64,000 nt of DNA, from positions 434,001-498,000 of the forward strand of contig NC_014664.1 of assembly GCF_000166055.1 (NCBI RefSeq), given 5' to 3'. The notes beneath the pieces were generated by a model, which saw only the letters and a list, made by a program, of their open reading frames with translations, was not told the origin of the DNA and made no database searches. Source of the stretch: Rhodomicrobium vannielii ATCC 17100. Its GTDB lineage: Bacteria; Pseudomonadota; Alphaproteobacteria; Rhizobiales; Rhodomicrobiaceae. The translations under genes and the position numbers were made by a program. Shown here piece by piece: positions 27,342 through 36,169 of this stretch; the first letter of the stretch is position 1, and each line of letters starts with the position of its first letter.

Positions 27342-27538
27342 GCAGCAACTTTAAATTGTAGCTCCTTAGCGTCAGGACGGATTCTGTGGTGTATAGGTGA
27401 CTCTGCGCTGCTCGTGTGGATTGGTCATTCCCATACCATTGCAACCCTTGCGTCAGTAAACAAAGTGCGCTACCGATAGGTCGTCTCAATTTTTCGATTG
27501 GGTAACAGTATGGTCAGATTGAAAAAAGGTTGTGATCG

Positions 27539-27849
27539 ATGATTTCGACGGCCTTGACCGGGCGTCCTGGCGGCAACAAGCGCGCACAAGCTGCGCTACT
27601 CGCCAACGTTGAGGGAGTGGTATCGGTTGATCGCGGCGATGGTTGCAGGCCCATCGGCGAGGCAGGGACTTCGCTTGTTGCAGGCGACTAGGTTCAGTCC
27701 GCTTCGGTGCCGCCGACATCGTCTATGAGAATGGCTGTTCTCAGAAGGAGCCGAACCAAACTGTGATCGTTCTCTTCTTTGCAACGGCTCGCAAGGGAGC
27801 GCGGAAGTCATTGATGAAACTGGCATTAGCGCGACTGATACTGTGCTGA
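27539..27849 (+). pseudogene. Decayed FecR-like protein gene (paralogue of 18567-19007)
   Basis: Frame 1 reads ALLANVEGVVSVDRGDGCRPIGEAGTSLVAGD and then meets TAG at 27689-27691. After a shift of frame the match continues as FGAADIVYENGCSQKEPNQTVIV. This lines up with LSYVEGAVSVNRGNGYAPAGAGTFLAPGDRIRVSAGSADIAYENGCVAKVGAGQTTVV of the intact gene at 18567. There is also no signal peptide. The stop plus frameshift mark it as a dead copy. It lies just before the O-antigen-ligase-like gene. Confidence 0.8.
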
Positions 27850-27934
27850 CCGGGGATTGGTCTCAGGCGATACGGTCGGTTTCGGATTGCAAATTCGAGT
27901 AGTAGCAACGGGCAAAGCCTTAGACGAGTACGCC

Positions 27935-29431
27935 ATGCTATATTTATTATGTGGAGCAACTTTGTTGGCTTCGCTCGTACTGGGCGGAGGCACTCATAGC
28001 GGGTTCCTGGGCGACGTTGTTGTCCAACTGCTATCCATACCCTTGCTCATTTTGGCCCTATGGGCAGCTTTCAGTGATGAGCCAGCGCGCAAGGAGAAGG
28101 GGCGAATCGCCCTTGCGCTTTGCGGTGGGCTGACACTTGTTGTTGTCTTGCAAGTTCTTCCGTTTCCTTTCGATACTTGGTCTGGAGGAGCACGACTATT
28201 TTCTGAGGGCGCCGAGACTCCCTTCACTCTTCCGTCAAGTTGGAACCCCCTCTCAATCGCGCCACAGGCCACATGGGCGGCGGCTGTCTCTCTACTCGTT
28301 CCGTTGGCTATATTTTGTTCTGTGCTACAGCTCGACTTGACACAGCGCATGGTGCTCTGTTGGGGGGTGTTTGGTTTTGGTGTAGTCTCTTTGGCGTTGG
28401 GCTTCATACAGGTTGCTGCGGGTACCGAGAGTAGCCTACGCTTCTTTGAGATTACAAACCCAACGGAAGCTGTCGGCTTCTTTGCAAATCGCAATCACTT
28501 CGCTGCACTATTGAACGTCACTCTTGTTCTTTCGGCGCTTTGGCTCAATGCGACGATGGAGTCATCTCTGAAAAGCGGAGGTTCTCGGACGCGTTCGATT
28601 TTATGGCTGGCCGCCGCAGGCACATTAGTCGTGGCGGTCCTGGCCGGTCTCATGATGGCGCGGTCGAGGGCTGGGGTTTTTATCGCCGCAGGTGTTCTTG
28701 CCGGAGTTGCGGCAATGATGATTTTGCACCGCTTATCAGAGCACACAAGTGAAGAGCCACGGCACACGTGGCGAGGCCGCCGCTTTTCTTTGGCCGTGGC
28801 TATGTTTGCCGCGCTTTTCGCGGTGCATTTCGGCTTGGCAGGATTTCTGACGCGTTTCGAAAGTAATATGGCAGACGATGCCCGGATTCCTTTGACGAAG
28901 ACGACGCTCGAGACAGCCTTGAAGGGGCTGCCGTTTGGTACCGGACTTGGATCCTTCGTTCCCGTCTATGCTACTGTCGAGAAAAGCGCCGATGCAACGG
29001 CTGGATTCGCCAACCGGGCTCACAACGACCTCGCTGAGATACTGCTGGAAACCGGAATCATTGGAGCCGCTCTTCTCGTTGCTTTTCTTGGCTGGTTCGG
29101 CCGCAAGGTCATGACGGCATGGGGCAGGTCGCCACGTGATGACGACCCCCGGCAAGCCGCGCTTGCGCGTGCTGCGACGCTCATTGTGGCATTGTTGCTT
29201 GCGCATTCGCTTGTGGATTATCCGCTAAGAACTACCGCTCTCAGTGTAACCTTCGCGTTTTTCTCCGCACTCCTTGTCTCGCCGCTCAGTGTACCTCGCG
29301 TCGAGTTGCCCAAATCCCCGAGTGGAGGAGGTCGTGTCCGTCAAAGACATACCGAAGCACCAGTGGGCGGTGCCTGGAGCCCCGGTGTACCTTGGCCAGA
29401 AAGCTGGCAAAACAGGACAACGGGCACTTAG
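27935..29431 (+). CDS. O-antigen ligase/polymerase family membrane protein
   Basis: A polytopic membrane protein of 498 residues from the ATG at 27935, with about ten hydrophobic segments. A TTG at 27857 would add 26 residues that overlap the dead FecR-like gene, so it is less likely. The Wzy_C-type periplasmic region includes NRNHFAALLNV, ARSRAGVFIAAGV, and GTGLGSFVPVYATVE..AHNDLAEILLETG, with the conserved His and Glu. Such proteins join or polymerise undecaprenyl-linked glycans. It faces away from the export operon, toward the synthesis genes, but two IS elements separate it from them. Confidence 0.87.
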   Translation: MLYLLCGATLLASLVLGGGTHSGFLGDVVVQLLSIPLLILALWAAFSDEPARKEKGRIALALCGGLTLVVVLQVLPFPFDTWSGGARLFSEGAETPFTLPSSWNPLSIAPQATWAAAVSLLVPLAIFCSVLQLDLTQRMVLCWGVFGFGVVSLALGFIQVAAGTESSLRFFEITNPTEAVGFFANRNHFAALLNVTLVLSALWLNATMESSLKSGGSRTRSILWLAAAGTLVVAVLAGLMMARSRAGVFIAAGVLAGVAAMMILHRLSEHTSEEPRHTWRGRRFSLAVAMFAALFAVHFGLAGFLTRFESNMADDARIPLTKTTLETALKGLPFGTGLGSFVPVYATVEKSADATAGFANRAHNDLAEILLETGIIGAALLVAFLGWFGRKVMTAWGRSPRDDDPRQAALARAATLIVALLLAHSLVDYPLRTTALSVTFAFFSALLVSPLSVPRVELPKSPSGGGRVRQRHTEAPVGGAWSPGVPWPESWQNRTTGT

Positions 29432-29575
29432 TCGCCCTTGTTCGTGAGCGGGGGGCGTTGCCAAGGCGGGATTGCCGAGATCACGAAGATCATCGATCAT
29501 GGGCGTCACGAAGCAGCCCGAGGCGGCGAATCTGAGGCGTGGCGCGATGAATTAGCTGCCCGCCCGGTGCCTAGT

Positions 29576-30592
29576 TGTTTAATCCCAGATTTTGATGGTG
29601 CATTATTCTCCCTCGGCTGGAAGGATGCGCTATGGGACAAATTCTTCATGGGAGCGCCACAACGACTGAGGCGGTCCGTCGAGCGATACAGCATAGTCAA
29701 GAGAGCTTGAGGGCCCTGGCCAAGCGCTACGGCATCAACACGAAGACGGTCTCGAAATGGAAGAAGCGCTCATCCGTCGCCGATGTGCCGACTGGACCGA
29801 AAGAGCCGAAATCCACGGTTCTGTCGGTCGAGGAAGAGGCGATAATCGTCGCCTTCCGCAAGCATACGCTCTTGCCGCTCGACGATTGCCTCTATGCGCT
29901 ACAGGCGACGATACCGCATCTGACTCGCTCGTCGCTGCATCGCTGTCTTCAACGCCACGGTATTTCTCGGCTGCCGGACGTCGAAGGCGACAAGCCCGCC
30001 AAGAAGAAGTTCAAGTCCTATCCGATCGGCTATTTTCATGTCGACATAGCCGAAGTGCAGACGGCCGAAGGCAAGCTCTATCTCTACGTCGCCATTGACC
30101 GCACGAGCAAATTCGCCTTCGTGCAACTCGTCAAAAAGACCGGCAGGACGTCCGCTTCAGCCTTCCTCGTCGCCCTGATAGAGGCAGTTCCCTACAAGAT
30201 TCACACGGTGCTCACCGACAACGGCATCCAGTTCACGTTTCCGCCGCGTTATGCCGATGGACCAACGGCCAGATACATGACGCACATGTTTGACATGCGA
30301 TGCAGCGAGAACGGCATTGAGCACCGCCTCACCAAGGTCAAGCATCCCTGGACAAACGGCCAGGTCGAGCGAATGAACCGGACGATCAAGGAGGCGACGG
30401 TCAAACGCTATCACTACGACCGTCACGAGCAGCTCGAAACCCATCTATCGGACTTCATCAACGCCTATAACTTTGCTCGCCGACTAAAGACCCTCAAAGG
30501 CCTCACGCCTTATGAGTTCATCTGTAAATGCTGGACGAATGAGCCGGAAAGATTCAAGATCGATCCAATCCATCAAATGCCGGGACTAAACA
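29576..30592 (+). mobile_element. IS481-family insertion sequence
   Basis: 1017 bases. The left end TGTTTAATCCCAGATTTTGA matches the reverse complement of the right end, TGTTTAGTCCCGGCATTTGA, with few differences. The 6-bp target duplication CCTAGT (29570-29575 and 30593-30598) fits the NCTAGN preference known for IS481. The right duplication overlaps the left tip of the adjoining IS630 element, so the IS481 inserted into the boundary of an IS630 already present. Confidence 0.88.
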
Positions 30593-30597
30593 CCTAG
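29632..30597 (+). CDS. IS481 family transposase
   Basis: A 321-residue DDE transposase. It has an N-terminal helix-turn-helix (SLRALAKRYGINTKTVSKWKKR) and a catalytic core with GYFHVDIAEV (first Asp), VLTDNGIQFT (second Asp) and HPWTNGQVERMNRTIKEA (Glu). The frame is intact. Its stop codon TAG (30595-30597) lies in the duplicated target site, outside the element itself. Confidence 0.94.
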   Translation: MGQILHGSATTTEAVRRAIQHSQESLRALAKRYGINTKTVSKWKKRSSVADVPTGPKEPKSTVLSVEEEAIIVAFRKHTLLPLDDCLYALQATIPHLTRSSLHRCLQRHGISRLPDVEGDKPAKKKFKSYPIGYFHVDIAEVQTAEGKLYLYVAIDRTSKFAFVQLVKKTGRTSASAFLVALIEAVPYKIHTVLTDNGIQFTFPPRYADGPTARYMTHMFDMRCSENGIEHRLTKVKHPWTNGQVERMNRTIKEATVKRYHYDRHEQLETHLSDFINAYNFARRLKTLKGLTPYEFICKCWTNEPERFKIDPIHQMPGLNT

Positions 30598-31679
30598 TGC
30601 ACTGACTCATTCAGAAGGTGCAGATTGAGGCGGTTGAGCTTGTCGAAGATTTCATCGGCGGTTTTGGTCCAGACGAAGGGTTTTGCGTTCCGGTTGTGAT
30701 CGGCGATGTAGCGCTTGATGGCGTCTTCGAGGTCGGCGACGGATTTGAAGACGCCACGACGGATGCGCCGCCGGGTAATGGCGGAGAAGAAGTTTTCGAC
30801 CGCGTTCAGCCAGGACGCCGAGGTCGGCGTGAAGTGAAAAACCCACCTCGGATGATCCGCCAGCCAGGCGTCCACCTTGGGATGCTTGTGGGTTCCGTAG
30901 TTGTCCAGAATGACGTGGATGATCTTGCCGGCTGGGACCTTGCGCTCCACGGCGTTGAGGAATTTGATGAACTCCTGATGGCGGTGGCGCTTCATGCAGC
31001 GGCCGAGCACGGTTCCATCCAGCACGTTGAGTGCGGCGAACAGCGTGGTGGTTCCGTTGCGCTTGTAATCGTGGGTCATGGTCGCGCATTTGCCGGGCTT
31101 CAACGGCAGGCCCGGTTGAGTGCGGTCGAGCGCCTGGATCTGGCTCTTCTCGTCGATGGACAGGACCACGGCATGGCAGGGCGGGCTCATGTAGAGGCCC
31201 ACCACATCCTCGACCTTTTCGGCGAAGGCGGGATCGTTCGACTTCTTGAACGTGCGCAAGCGGTGCGGCTGAAGGCGGTGGGCTCCCCAGATGCGCTGCA
31301 CCGTGCGCAAGCTGACGCCCGCCGCCTTGGCGACAGCGCGTCCGGTCCAATGCGTGGCGTTTCCGGGGGGCTCGGAACACGGCAGCGCCAGCACTTTCGC
31401 GACGCTCTTCGCTGACAAAGGCGGCTTGCCTGGCTTGCGGGTCTGGTCGCGCAACAGCCCGTCCACCCCTTTTTCGGCGTAGCGCCGCTGCCAACGCCAT
31501 ACGGCTGGCCGGCTGACGCCGCTTGAGCGGGCGACGTCGAAAACGGAACGGCGCTCAGCAGAATGAAGCACGATCTTTGCCCGCTGCGCGTGCTTCTGCG
31601 GGCTGTTGCGGTCCCCGATGACCGCCGCCAAACGTGAGCGGTCTTCGGACGAGAGAAGGATGCAGACGGTTTGAGCCAT
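30594..31679 (-). CDS. IS630 family transposase
   Basis: A 361-residue protein. It has an N-terminal pair of helix-turn-helix units (DVARSSGVSRPAVWRWQRRYAEKGVDGL and AKAAGVSLRTVQRIW) and a DDE core with LSIDEKSQIQALDRTQP (first Asp), HVILDNYGTHKHP (second Asp) and HFTPTSASWLNAVENFFS (last Glu). The frame is complete. The stop codon is the complement of CTA at 30594-30596, using the flanking TA target. Confidence 0.94.
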   Translation of the reverse strand: MAQTVCILLSSEDRSRLAAVIGDRNSPQKHAQRAKIVLHSAERRSVFDVARSSGVSRPAVWRWQRRYAEKGVDGLLRDQTRKPGKPPLSAKSVAKVLALPCSEPPGNATHWTGRAVAKAAGVSLRTVQRIWGAHRLQPHRLRTFKKSNDPAFAEKVEDVVGLYMSPPCHAVVLSIDEKSQIQALDRTQPGLPLKPGKCATMTHDYKRNGTTTLFAALNVLDGTVLGRCMKRHRHQEFIKFLNAVERKVPAGKIIHVILDNYGTHKHPKVDAWLADHPRWVFHFTPTSASWLNAVENFFSAITRRRIRRGVFKSVADLEDAIKRYIADHNRNAKPFVWTKTADEIFDKLNRLNLHLLNESVH

Positions 31680-31736
31680 GCCTGAAGCATGCCTTGCTTC
31701 GTCTGCTTTGTGAATCCTATGTTTGCGTCAGTGCAC
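30597..31736 (-). mobile_element. IS630-family insertion sequence
   Basis: 1140 bases bounded by the target dinucleotide TA at 30595-30596 and 31737-31738. The ends carry the inverted repeat GTGCACTGAC followed by CA after one differing base. Before insertion the site would have read ..GGTGCC-TA-GCGGCTC.. The left boundary was later hit by IS481. Confidence 0.9.
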
Positions 31737-31913
31737 TAGCGGCTCTCAAACTCATGCGCGCGCGGTTCCTTGGAGAGTTCCATCCCTTCGCACCGCATGC
31801 TGGCTGAAGGCGCCCACTATCAGTTGCCAGTGTTGATCTCAACTGCGCGCGACGCTTTGCGAGATTGGCCCGAAAACGCCTCCGCCGAACGAAGGAACGG
31901 CTACTCGTGGTCC

Positions 31914-31965
31914 GATTCCGACATTTGCATCCGTTCGCAGCACCTCCTGAGCAAATGTCGGAATC
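31914..31965. repeat. Palindromic repeat element (form B)
   Basis: GATTCCGACATTTGC at 31914-31928 and its exact complement at 31951-31965 are separated by 22 bases. The core GACATTTG is shared with the elements at 9063 and 32007. Confidence 0.7.
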
Positions 31966-32006
31966 ACAAGGAGCACTAGCAACTTGATGATTTTAGCGGA
32001 GCTTTT

Positions 32007-32060
32007 GAATTTGACATTTGAGCGAGAGCTCGCGGAAACGGGGACTCAAATGTCAAATTC
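32007..32060. repeat. Palindromic repeat element (form C)
   Basis: GAATTTGACATTTGAG at 32007-32022 and its exact complement at 32045-32060 form a 16-bp stem. Inside the spacer is a second hairpin, GCGAG-AG-CTCGC (32022-32033). The right side continues GCTCCACT, a string also found at 15682-15692 after CAAATCC. Confidence 0.7.
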
Positions 32061-32106
32061 GCTCCACTCGGTGCTCCAACCACCTCTTCCTCGTGTGTGA
32101 CGGAAC

Positions 32107-32520
32107 GCTGGCCTTTGCGTCAGTGATGATCGTCGTTCCGCAGCGCTGGCCGAAACGCCAACTCGAGTTGCTAACGCTCACTCGATCGAAATCGTGGCTG
32201 GCGGCGCGACGGCTCGCACGCGCGGCGGTGCTGCGCGCCGTGAAGGCCGTCGCATGATCGTGCCGCCAACCAATGTTCGGGTGCTGATCGCCACAAAGGC
32301 GGTCAATTTCCGCCGAGGGATCATGGGGCTGGCGGTGATTGTGGAAGCGGAGTTCAAGGCCGATCCATTTTCGGGGGTGATTTACGTGTTCCGCTCGAAG
32401 CGAGGGGACAGGATAAAAGTGCTGTTCCGGGATGGAACCGGCATATGCCTTCTGATCAAACGCCTGGAGAGCAAATTTCGCTCGCCCAGGATCGAGGACG
32501 GCGTGATGCGCCAATTGTAA
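32107..32520 (+). pseudogene. IS66-family remnant: tnpA end and truncated tnpB
   Basis: 32254-32520 encodes an 88-residue TnpB-like protein (MIVPPTNVRVLIATKAVNFRRG.., IYVFRSKRGDRIKVLFRDGTGICL, ending IEDGVMRQL), shorter than normal TnpB. Just before it, 32107-32256 has pieces of TnpA C-terminus in two frames (SIEIVAGGATART and AAVLRAVKAVA), so tnpA is frameshifted. No tnpC follows. This is a different IS66 subtype from copies 1 and 2 and is an old fragment. Confidence 0.8.
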
Positions 32521-32790
32521 AAGGTGGCGTCGCCTGACCGACTTGGAGCTTATCTACTCGCAAGGCGCAGGAGTGGTTGTAATTGCACCGGTGTTGAACA
32601 AACGAATCCGATATCCAATGCCATGGATTCTTGATTAGAAGCAGAATACTAGTGAAGTGCGATACAGGTTGTAATCTTAATTGCTGCAATCGTGGATAAA
32701 CAGTTGGCTGCGCCCGAATAGGATTGCATTTGCGTTTTTATCCCGTAGAAGTTGTATGGCTATTGGTTAAAGCTGGTATGGTGCGCACGG

Positions 32791-34293
32791 ATGCCTCGCT
32801 TGGGTCTTCTGATCTTGGATGTTAGCCTCGCCGGTGTCGGAAGCCTGTTGGCCCTAGCGCTCAGAGAGAATTTTGACCTGACGCGTGATCGCTTGTTAGA
32901 GTTTCTCCCCTATTTTACTGCCACTGTAGCGGTGGCTTTTCTTGTTTTTGCTATTGGCGGGATTACTCGTGCCATCTGGAGATTCAGTAGCCAGCCGGAA
33001 TATTTGAAGATAACTGCGACATTGATACTGGTTATCATTGGCGCGGTCTTGATAACGTTCGCCTACAATCGCCTTGACGGTGTTGCTCGTTCCTTGCCAC
33101 TCATTCAATGCCTGGTATGTGTGGCATTGTTGATCGGCGCGCGTGTTCTTCACAAGATCGCCCACGATGGCCGGCAGATCCGCAAAGCCTCGGCAGGTTT
33201 CCTCCGACATACTGATGCCGAGCCGGTCTCGACACTTTTGGTCGTAGGCATTTCCAAGCTTGCCGAAACTTACCTGCAGGCAATCACTGAACTGGCCCCT
33301 GGCCGCATCGTGATAGCGGGTGTAGTCGGTCGGACCGATCGCCATGTTGGGCGGCTCGTTGCCACTCATCCTGTCCTGGGCGAACTTCGAGATATCGACG
33401 ATATCCTCAATGACCTTGAAGTGCATGGGATCGCTATCGACAAAATCGTCGTTGCGACCTCTTTCGATGCGCTCACGGCTGTGGACCGCGCTACTCTGCT
33501 AACTCTGGAGCGCTCCAGAAACATCACTGTGCAATTCCTGGCGGAGCACTTGGGCCTCGATTTGAAGCCGCAAGCAACACCCTATCGGTCGAATTGCCGG
33601 TCGGAGCTCAGCTTTGAAATTCCACCCCTTGAGCTTCGAGAGATAGGCAAGCGGCGTTACTGGAAGGTCAAGAGAGCAATCGATGCAATTGTTGCTTTCG
33701 CAGCGCTCGTAATATTCTCTCCCTTCATCGTGATCGTGGCCTTCGTCGTGGCGGCCACTGTTGGCTTTCCAGTCATATTCTGGCAACAGCGGCCGGGGCT
33801 CGGCGGCACGCCCTTCAGGCTTTACAAATTCCGCACCATGAAAGCGGCTCACACCTTCGATGGCCGCCGGCTTTCCGACGACGAGCGTCTCTCAAGCATC
33901 GGCACCCTGATGCGCAGGGTGCGCATGGACGAGTGGCCCCAGCTCTTCAATATCATGCGGGGCGACATGTCCATTATCGGTCCGCGACCGCTGTTGCCCT
34001 GTGATCAGTCAGAAGCTTACAGGGCGCGCCTGCTTGTGCGCCCTGGGCTCACAGGATGGGCGCAAGTTGTTGGCGGGCGGACGATTTCTCCCGAAGATAA
34101 GGCCGCTCTCGACGTCTGGTACGTTCGCAACGCGAGCTTGCGCCTGGATCTTGAGATCGCTGCAAGGACCATACCGATGGTTCTGTTCGGGGAACGAATC
34201 TGCATCCCCGCAATCGAACGGGCTTGGCGCGACTTGAGCGCTGGCGGCGTCCTGAAGGGAACACTTGCTTACAAAACAGAAAATGCCTTGTAG
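32791..34293 (+). CDS. Undecaprenyl-phosphate sugar-phosphate transferase (WcaJ/polyprenyl glycosyl-1-P transferase)
   Basis: A 500-residue membrane enzyme that starts EPS repeat-unit synthesis by placing a sugar phosphate on undecaprenyl phosphate. N-terminal hydrophobic segments are followed by a nucleotide-binding-like middle domain (TLLVVGISKLAETYLQAI). The catalytic bacterial sugar transferase domain starts RRYWKVKRAIDAIVAFAAL and contains QQRPGLGGTPFRLYKFRTM, RVRMDEWPQLFNIMRGDMSIIGPRP and RPGLTGWAQV. A TTG at 32752 would add 13 residues and is an alternative start. The sugar is not predictable. It opens the plus-strand synthesis genes. Confidence 0.92.
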   Translation: MPRLGLLILDVSLAGVGSLLALALRENFDLTRDRLLEFLPYFTATVAVAFLVFAIGGITRAIWRFSSQPEYLKITATLILVIIGAVLITFAYNRLDGVARSLPLIQCLVCVALLIGARVLHKIAHDGRQIRKASAGFLRHTDAEPVSTLLVVGISKLAETYLQAITELAPGRIVIAGVVGRTDRHVGRLVATHPVLGELRDIDDILNDLEVHGIAIDKIVVATSFDALTAVDRATLLTLERSRNITVQFLAEHLGLDLKPQATPYRSNCRSELSFEIPPLELREIGKRRYWKVKRAIDAIVAFAALVIFSPFIVIVAFVVAATVGFPVIFWQQRPGLGGTPFRLYKFRTMKAAHTFDGRRLSDDERLSSIGTLMRRVRMDEWPQLFNIMRGDMSIIGPRPLLPCDQSEAYRARLLVRPGLTGWAQVVGGRTISPEDKAALDVWYVRNASLRLDLEIAARTIPMVLFGERICIPAIERAWRDLSAGGVLKGTLAYKTENAL

Positions 34294-34417
34294 CGCAATA
34301 AACGACCATAGCTCTTCGCAATCTCAAAGTCATACGCATTAGCCGCAATAAAGCATGCCATCAAGGTAGCAGTTTCCATCGTATATGGCGCTATTTTGAC
34401 TATCAATTGTCTGACAG

Positions 34418-34444
34418 CTTCGGGTGAATGCGTTTCACCCGAAG
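34418..34444. terminator. Strong hairpin between the sugar transferase and dehydrogenase genes
   Basis: CTTCGGGTGAA at 34418-34428 pairs perfectly with TTCACCCGAAG at 34434-34444 over a 5-base loop. It lies about 130 bases after the transferase stop and 130 bases before the next start. There is no T-run, so it could be a terminator, attenuator or RNA-stabilising structure. Confidence 0.45.
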
Positions 34445-34575
34445 TGCGGTAGCTTGGGTGAGAGCGCCTGCTGACGACCACAAAGCTTCGAGACCAGCGG
34501 TGTTCGTCCTTGACCGGATCGTCTCTCCCCCTTCGCAAGACATTTTGCTCAACGAGCTCCCAAGGTATTCAGCTA

Positions 34576-35853
34576 ATGGATCTGAGCGACAAAACTATTG
34601 GAGTCATCGGCCTCGGGTATGTCGGGCTTCCGCTTGCCGTCGAGTTCGGCAAGATACGGTCCGTCGTCGGTTTCGATGTCAGCGCCGCCCGTGTTGCGGA
34701 CCTTCGCGAAGGGATCGACCGCACGCGGGAAGTCGAACCGCATGAGCTGGCCGCCGCCCGCTATCTGACCTACACGACTTCTCTGGAAGAGCTTCGATCC
34801 TGCGGGGTCTTCATCGTCGCGGTGCCGACACCGATCGACGCCGCCAAGCGACCCGATATCACGCTTTTGAAACGAGCGGCCGAGTCTGTGGGCAAGGTAA
34901 TCAGCCGTGGCGGCGTCGCGATCTTCGAGTCTACTGTCTATCCGGGCTGCACTGTCAACGATTGCGTTCCCATCATCGCGAAGCACTCGGGCCTTACCTT
35001 CAACCGCGACTTCTTCGTCGGCTACAGCCCGGAACGCATTAATCCCGGCGATAAACTGCACCGGTTAACGTCGATCATGAAGGTAAGCAGCGGCTCGACG
35101 CCGGGAGCTGCGGAGGCCATCGACCGTCTCTACGCCAGCATCATCACGGCCGGCACGTACAAGGCCGCATCTATCGAGGTCGCCGAGGCCGCTAAGGTCA
35201 TCGAGAACACGCAGCGAGACCTCAACATCGCGCTGATGAACGAGCTTGCCCTCATCTTCCACAAGCTCGGCCTCGACACCGGCGAGGTGCTCGCCGCCGC
35301 CGCCACAAAGTGGAACTTCCTGCCGTTCAAGCCAGGCCTCGTCGGCGGCCACTGCATCGGCGTGGACCCCTACTACCTGACCCATCGCGCGCAGGAGATT
35401 GGCTATCATCCTGAGGTGGTGCTCGCCGGCCGGCGTATCAACGACGGCATGGGCGGCCATGTCGCCGACCGCGTCGCGCGCCTGCTGATGAAGCGCGGCT
35501 TGCCTGTCGTCGGCTCTCGTATCCTGGTGATGGGCCTGACGTTCAAGGAAAACTGCCCGGATTTGAGGAACTCGCGCGTTATCGACCTGATCCGTGAGCT
35601 CAAGGGCTTCAACGCGACGGTCGAGGTGTGGGATCCCAGGGCCGACCCGGCGGAGGCGCACAAGGAGTTCGGCATCACGCTGGAGAGCGGGGAGCCTGCG
35701 GCTAGCCGCTACGACGCCGTCATACTCGCCGTCGGCCATAGCGAGTTCGCTGAGATGGGGCCAGCGCGCGTGCGGGCCCTTGGTCGCCCCGAAGCCGTAT
35801 TATTCGACGTCAAGGGCCTGTTTCCCAAGGCCGCTTCGGATGGGAGGCTGTAG
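34576..35853 (+). CDS. Nucleotide-sugar (UDP-HexNAc-type) dehydrogenase
   Basis: A 425-residue enzyme oxidising C6 of a UDP-sugar to the uronic acid. Motifs in order: NAD site IGVIGLGYVGLPLAVEFGK, VAVPTPID, FESTVYPGCT, GYSPERINPGDK, EAAKVIENTQRDLNIALMNE, KWNFLPFKPGLVGGHCIGVDPYYL (catalytic Cys) and LTFKENCPDLRNSR. This pattern is that of TviB/WbpO-type UDP-N-acetyl-hexosamine dehydrogenases rather than plain UDP-glucose dehydrogenase. The ATG at 34576 fits the NAD-site spacing, with AAGG upstream. A decayed duplicate of its 3' end follows. Confidence 0.9.
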   Translation: MDLSDKTIGVIGLGYVGLPLAVEFGKIRSVVGFDVSAARVADLREGIDRTREVEPHELAAARYLTYTTSLEELRSCGVFIVAVPTPIDAAKRPDITLLKRAAESVGKVISRGGVAIFESTVYPGCTVNDCVPIIAKHSGLTFNRDFFVGYSPERINPGDKLHRLTSIMKVSSGSTPGAAEAIDRLYASIITAGTYKAASIEVAEAAKVIENTQRDLNIALMNELALIFHKLGLDTGEVLAAAATKWNFLPFKPGLVGGHCIGVDPYYLTHRAQEIGYHPEVVLAGRRINDGMGGHVADRVARLLMKRGLPVVGSRILVMGLTFKENCPDLRNSRVIDLIRELKGFNATVEVWDPRADPAEAHKEFGITLESGEPAASRYDAVILAVGHSEFAEMGPARVRALGRPEAVLFDVKGLFPKAASDGRL

Positions 35854-35854
35854 C

Positions 35855-36112
35855 GATGACGATCCTCGTCTGCGGCGTGCGGATACACGTGGTGGCCCTA
35901 CGTTCAAGGGCAACTGCCAAGATTCGAGGATCCGGATCCGCGCGGTAGTCAGGCTTATCGCCGCCCAGCCAGCTGATAGGATCTATGACGCTGTGACCCA
36001 CCGCGAGTCCGGGACACAGCCGAAGCTCGCTCGCCGCGACTGCAAACCGCACGAAGTTCGCATCGACGTCCAGTCGGCCATCGATCGGACCGAGACCGAC
36101 TGCCATATTTAA
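35855..36112 (+). pseudogene. Decayed duplicate of the 3' end of a nucleotide-sugar dehydrogenase
   Basis: This stretch reads GPTFKGNCQDSRIRIRAVVRLIAAQ, then PADRIYDAV, then HEVRIDVQSAI. These align in order with GLTFKENCPDLRNSRVIDLIREL, ASRYDAV and EAVLFDVKGLF of the intact gene just upstream. The middle part (about 40 residues) is missing and residues around it are changed. It is best explained as an old tandem partial duplication or the trace of a second dehydrogenase. A start-like MTILVCG at 35856 may belong to another lost gene. Confidence 0.6.
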
Positions 36113-36169
36113 TTGAGATTATATAATAGAAGCGCCCAGCGTTGTTGGGGTTCCCAGAAGGGTGTCTTG

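Larger units (their letters stand above)
31737..32106. other. Gene-free stretch carrying two palindromic elements
   Basis: About 370 bases between the IS630 element and an IS66 remnant. No gene family was recognised. The second half is occupied by two separate long palindromes described individually. Confidence 0.5.

Noticed and set aside
35855-36112. A separate small gene beginning MTILVCG
   Set aside because: The reading frame after the first residues matches nothing, while another frame aligns with the dehydrogenase end.
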